DNA from: Zygnema cylindricum
Taxonomy: Eukaryota; Streptophyta; Zygnematophyceae; Zygnematales; Zygnemataceae
NCBI GenBank assembly: GCA_037447655.1
Contig: JBBHKE010000775.1
Span: 1 to 64,000, forward strand
DNA length: 64,000 nucleotides
Direction of reading: 5' to 3'
Within the stretch, counting starts at the first letter, position 1; every line of letters begins with the position of its first letter. The notes beneath the pieces are model-generated. The model was not told the DNA's origin. It made no database searches and was given only the letters and a program-made list of their open reading frames with translations. Position numbers and translations under genes: made by a program. This document shows positions 60,374 through 64,000 of the stretch, piece after piece.

Positions 60374-62480
60374 TTGTAATAAGACGTATGAATTACCTAA
60401 GAGTTGTAGTGAGATGTACACATTACAGTGGAATTGTAATATATCAGCACCTACAAATTACCTCAGAGTTGTACCAACATGTATAATTTACATAAGAGTT
60501 GTATGAACAACACGTGCACTACACCGGGAATCGTAATTAGAGTAATGAAAAAATTAGAGTACAAAAACTAAAATGACAAGGCCAACACATGATAAGGTCT
60601 GGAAGGTTGAATCGTATGGAGAATTGTAGTAAGAAAATGGGCACCATCATTAATGTGGGTAAGCTTGGTTATGAAAGTGTACTACCTACTGTCTAAATAT
60701 CCTAAAACTTAAATTTTCCCATTAACTTGGTACAAGTCACCCAAAGCATGATAGTGAAGGTAGGATTTATACAAGGTTTAGCTGTTAAACTGACTTAATT
60801 CATGTAACTGTTAAGATGTTTTGATATTTTTTGAACACAAAGTTTATTGCATCTTTAACAATAGTTACTACTACAACAATATGAAAGCATTATTTCAAGC
60901 ATATATCTCTTTTTGAAGCAATCCCATAATTAGTTTTTGATGCTCAATGGCTTCCAAAATTACGACATGCTTCAAGAGAAACATTCCACAACGATATATT
61001 TATCTTACAACTTAACATTTTCTCATTTTGTTTTTTTGTTTTTATGTTTTTTAGGGTGGACTTCCATTAGCGAAAAAGTGGGGTTTTTTACTGACGGCCG
61101 TACCGTTTCGTACAAGTTTGGCGGTCCCGTTTCGTACAAGTTCGTACAATTTTTATTTTTTTTTCAACGAAAACAATCTTACAGAAAATTGTCCAAGGTT
61201 GTAGGCGTAAATTAAGACCGTCGGATTCAATTGCACTTTTTATCCGTGACGCCACGTCACCAACCCTACAGTTTGTTAAGACCGTGCACAGGGAGGACAG
61301 TTCTTGAATACAGAATGGGTTAAAATAGGCTGCGTGGAAAAGGTAAAAGATATCCACGATGGGCGTGCGCATGTGTGGGTACACGTCGCAAGGGCCATGT
61401 GCCTCTTGCCAAGGTGGCTGCGAATCCGCCAAAATTATTGCGTCACGCTCCCACCATCAAAGTTTGCCGTCGCCTTTTTGTCGCTGCGTTTTGAAAATTT
61501 GGGTAGTACATTTAATGTGCGCTGTACGAGTCATTAATTACCTCCGCTGGTACAGATATTATCTCCGCTGTTACAGATATTACCTCCGCTGGTACAGATA
61601 AAACCTCCGCCCATACAGATATTGCGTTCTGACATTGCGTTCGAAAATTCATTAGTTTTCAAGAAGACCCTTTTCCTAGCCAAAGAAAGACAAGCCAAAT
61701 TTATGCCTAAATCCAAACGAGAACCACTTAGATATACCTTCGCCTGTCATCAATAGCTAAGGTTGTTCACTAATCTTTATGCAAATTGAAAAAAGAAAAT
61801 TGAGGGACTTTTGAGAAAAATTGGCATACAAGTGGTTGTAATACATGAAAAACATGATTTAAAGACTTAATGTTCTAAAGAAAATCCATTAAAAAACGGT
61901 AAAAAGTGGTGAGGACAAAATTGTAAAATAAATAAAATTGTGAGGGAAAAAAAAACCATTACAAACTGGAATGGCTGATTACTTGCATAACTTACTATTT
62001 TTATGAAAAACTTCTCCCTGAAAAGATAGCGTTAAAATCATATCACATTAATCTTTTACTTCAAACAAAAAATAAAATAATGTAGCATATAGCTTTTATT
62101 GCAACGTATATCTTTAGAATAATTTATAATTTTACCGTAGTGAACTTTCACCTTGAATTGCTATTAACGTTAATGGCAATAATTTTGATGCCAGTTTTAT
62201 TTTGGCCCCTGAACATGAAATAGCGTTGAAATAGTGTTTTTTTTGTTTTTTGGTAAGAGGTTAAGAATCTCCCACATTGTAAAGGCTTAAATTGGAATAA
62301 GTAATACTAAATTAAACCCAAAACTATACATTTGTTTATATATATATATGTTTATATATTTGTTTATATGATAAATTTCACTCGCTTACCATCATGTTAA
62401 CATCATGTAAACATACACAAACATTACAACATATGAAATGTGAAATTTAACATTGAAACACAATTTCAATGTAATTTACA
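60374..62480. other. AT-rich intergenic DNA with small repeats
   Basis: No gene is supported. 60524-60565 resembles a MITE end (CACCGGGAATCGTAATTAG after TA). Near 61094-61150 the motif CCGTTTCGTACAAGTT occurs twice. A 21-bp tandem repeat is at 61540-61622. Confidence 0.5.
61540..61622 (+). repeat. 21-bp tandem repeat, four copies
   Basis: Four imperfect copies of ACCTCCGCTGGTACAGATATT follow one another. Confidence 0.85.
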
Positions 62481-64000
62481 AACTTAATGCAAAACCCAAA
62501 TGAAAAATTGATATTCCTTTCCCTTCCCCCCTCCAGAAAACTGACCTCATCTCGCAAAACTTCTTTAAGTTCCTCGAGACTGTCTCGATCCGAAGCTTCT
62601 TCAAAAATGTCCTCCATGTCTTCACTCTTCTCCCTTTCCTTCAACTCCAAAGATGTCGAAGAATCTCATTATCGCCGAATCTCTTTTTTCTGATTCTCCA
62701 AACCGGATTGCCTCTCTCATAACAAAACTCAAATCCTTTTCCATACTCCATTCTTCTTCTCCATTTTCCTGTACTGCTGAGCTGTCATCTAATTCTAAAT
62801 CTGAATCTGCATTCGAACGTGTTTTCGAATCATTTTCCGAATAAACCCAATTTTCGATTCAAACCCAATTATCAATTCAGCTTCCGAATTTTCTGAAATT
62901 GTTTCTGGGTTTTTGATTTTGATTCGAATTTCAATTCTGTTCCTGTTTCTTTTATTTTAGATTCTGAAATTGATTCCAGTTTTGAATCAAGTTTTAATCC
63001 CAATTCCGATTTTAATTATGTTTCTGATATCCATTCTCGATTTGCTTTTGATTATAATCCCGATTTAATTTCCGGATTTAAATTCACATCTGACTCGAAC
63101 AATGAAGGAATTTTGTCTCCTCCTTCACAAAAGGTCCGCAAATGGCGTGAAAGCGATGACGTGGACAAGGTGAAATCCATGGCGGTGGAAGGGGAGGAGA
63201 GAATTTTGCACATCCATGTTGAAAAAGTGGACAGATTTTCAAGATGGCGGCGATGTCGTCAGATCGTTGGAACCAAAAAACAAAGAGTGGTTGTGATTTG
63301 TGCAGGAAATAATCTATTTTGTGGGGTCTGTCGTCATTTGGCGTTACCCTACGCCACATATCACCCACACCTAATGATGTATATGTACTCTACTTTCTTT
63401 TAGTTTATTACTCTAATTCGTGTCCCATTCTGATCATTCACCCCTATTACACTTAAAAGTTACTCTTTTTAAGGGTCATTTTGGTAAGTTTGGTCATTTT
63501 AGGGTAAATCTTTACGCTAAAACAGACGTACTCCTAAATTATAGTACATTTTCACTTCTATTTGCTGTCAAGTTCCCTATCTAAACTGAATACGCGGAAT
63601 GCCAAACAACAATTATAAAGTTAACATTAGAATCAGAACAAATACGTGTTGTCGCCGTTGAACATTTACATTTTCACATGTAAACTTATTTCAATGTTCA
63701 CACGGACGACCATGCTGTTGACGGACGGAGATGTGCGAACGGATTTTTTTCGTTGGAATTTGGTCGGTTTCGTTTAGTGCGATTTCACGTGCGAGCGCGA
63801 TTCTATTAAATCATTATTTGTACGTTTTTACTTAAAAAGTACAATTTTGTACGGTCGAACGTCGTCCGTACTCCACACTATTTAAAACAAACCTATATTA
63901 CAATTTTTTACGCTAATTAAACCTTACCTAAATTAGAATAATGAAAAAATTAGAATCGTTTACTCTATTTGATGTCATAAAGTCAAAATTTCGAGCGACC
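62481..64000. other. Terminal intergenic region
   Basis: 62790-63090 is a degenerate hexamer-like repeat (TTCGAATCC/ATTCTGATTC motifs) of the same style as the GAGTCC satellite but AT-richer. Open frames at 63113-63403 and 63368-63084 lack recognisable motifs. The last 100 bases include ATTAGAATAATGAAAAAATTAG, similar to a MITE-like end at 60540. No gene is called. Confidence 0.45.

Noticed and set aside
59453..60486. Long open frames with Ser/Glu repeats in the GAGTCC satellite
   Set aside because: A 6-base period keeps all frames open by chance; each frame has stops at irregular points and no conserved motif.
63084..63403. Two overlapping open frames near the right end (about 95 codons each, opposite strands)
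   Set aside because: No recognisable motif, no paired splice sites and no supporting context.

Overview
The window is nuclear DNA from a plant-lineage eukaryote. It holds two large, intron-rich genes on the plus strand, in the order [nested Copia retrotransposons 1-22.3 kb] - [RAPTOR 23.8-40.6 kb] - [acid-sphingomyelinase-like gene 44.8-58.3 kb] - [repeat-rich tail to 64 kb]. The RAPTOR exons read like land-plant RAPTOR, while the second gene is a saposin/metallophosphatase type that I do not associate with flowering plants. With long introns and abundant Copia DNA, this fits a streptophyte alga (a Chara-like charophyte would suit) or an early land plant. The organism assignment is inference.

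1-22.3 kb is a stack of decayed Ty1/Copia elements. From the inside out: a solo LTR of family B (2536-3779) sits in the 5' LTR of plus-strand element P (2389-9715). P sits in the pol gene of minus-strand element M (313-2388 plus 9716-11876). M sits in the gag gene of element X. X was then partly inverted: its 5' LTR and gag start (18172-19460) are on the minus strand, while the rest of gag, pol and the other LTR (11877-18171) are on the plus strand. The gag break is flanked by an inverted 5-bp duplication, as expected if inverted LTRs recombined. A second B solo LTR (13540-14669) interrupts the integrase of X. Right of this lie a B-type LTR (19732-20759) and a family A solo LTR (21250-22258) in a degenerate ACGCAACT-type repeat. 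Family A elements have a primer binding site that matches the anticodon arm of initiator tRNA-Met, not its 3' end (half-tRNA priming, as in Drosophila copia), and the gag ATG lies inside that site.

22.7-23.2 kb carries an inverted-repeat element followed directly by a truncated MITE. The same MITE family recurs intact, with TA duplications, in two introns of the second gene.

RAPTOR (25 exons assigned, about 1,490 residues) is the substrate-binding scaffold of TOR complex 1. Every junction is in phase, but at exon 3 the acceptor expected from homology is out of frame and an AG 20 bases upstream is needed. 40.6-44.8 kb is intergenic, with low-complexity tracts and a cluster of TTAGCGCTAA-like palindromes just upstream of the next gene.

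The second gene encodes a secreted saposin-B plus calcineurin-like phosphodiesterase protein of the acid sphingomyelinase family, with all metal-binding motifs present. Eleven exons are assigned. Two short pieces (first half of the saposin domain, and a stretch before the last exon) were not found. One of its exons has a decayed second copy 2.3 kb downstream. The tail contains a 1.4-kb GAGTCC-type hexanucleotide satellite and no gene that I can support.
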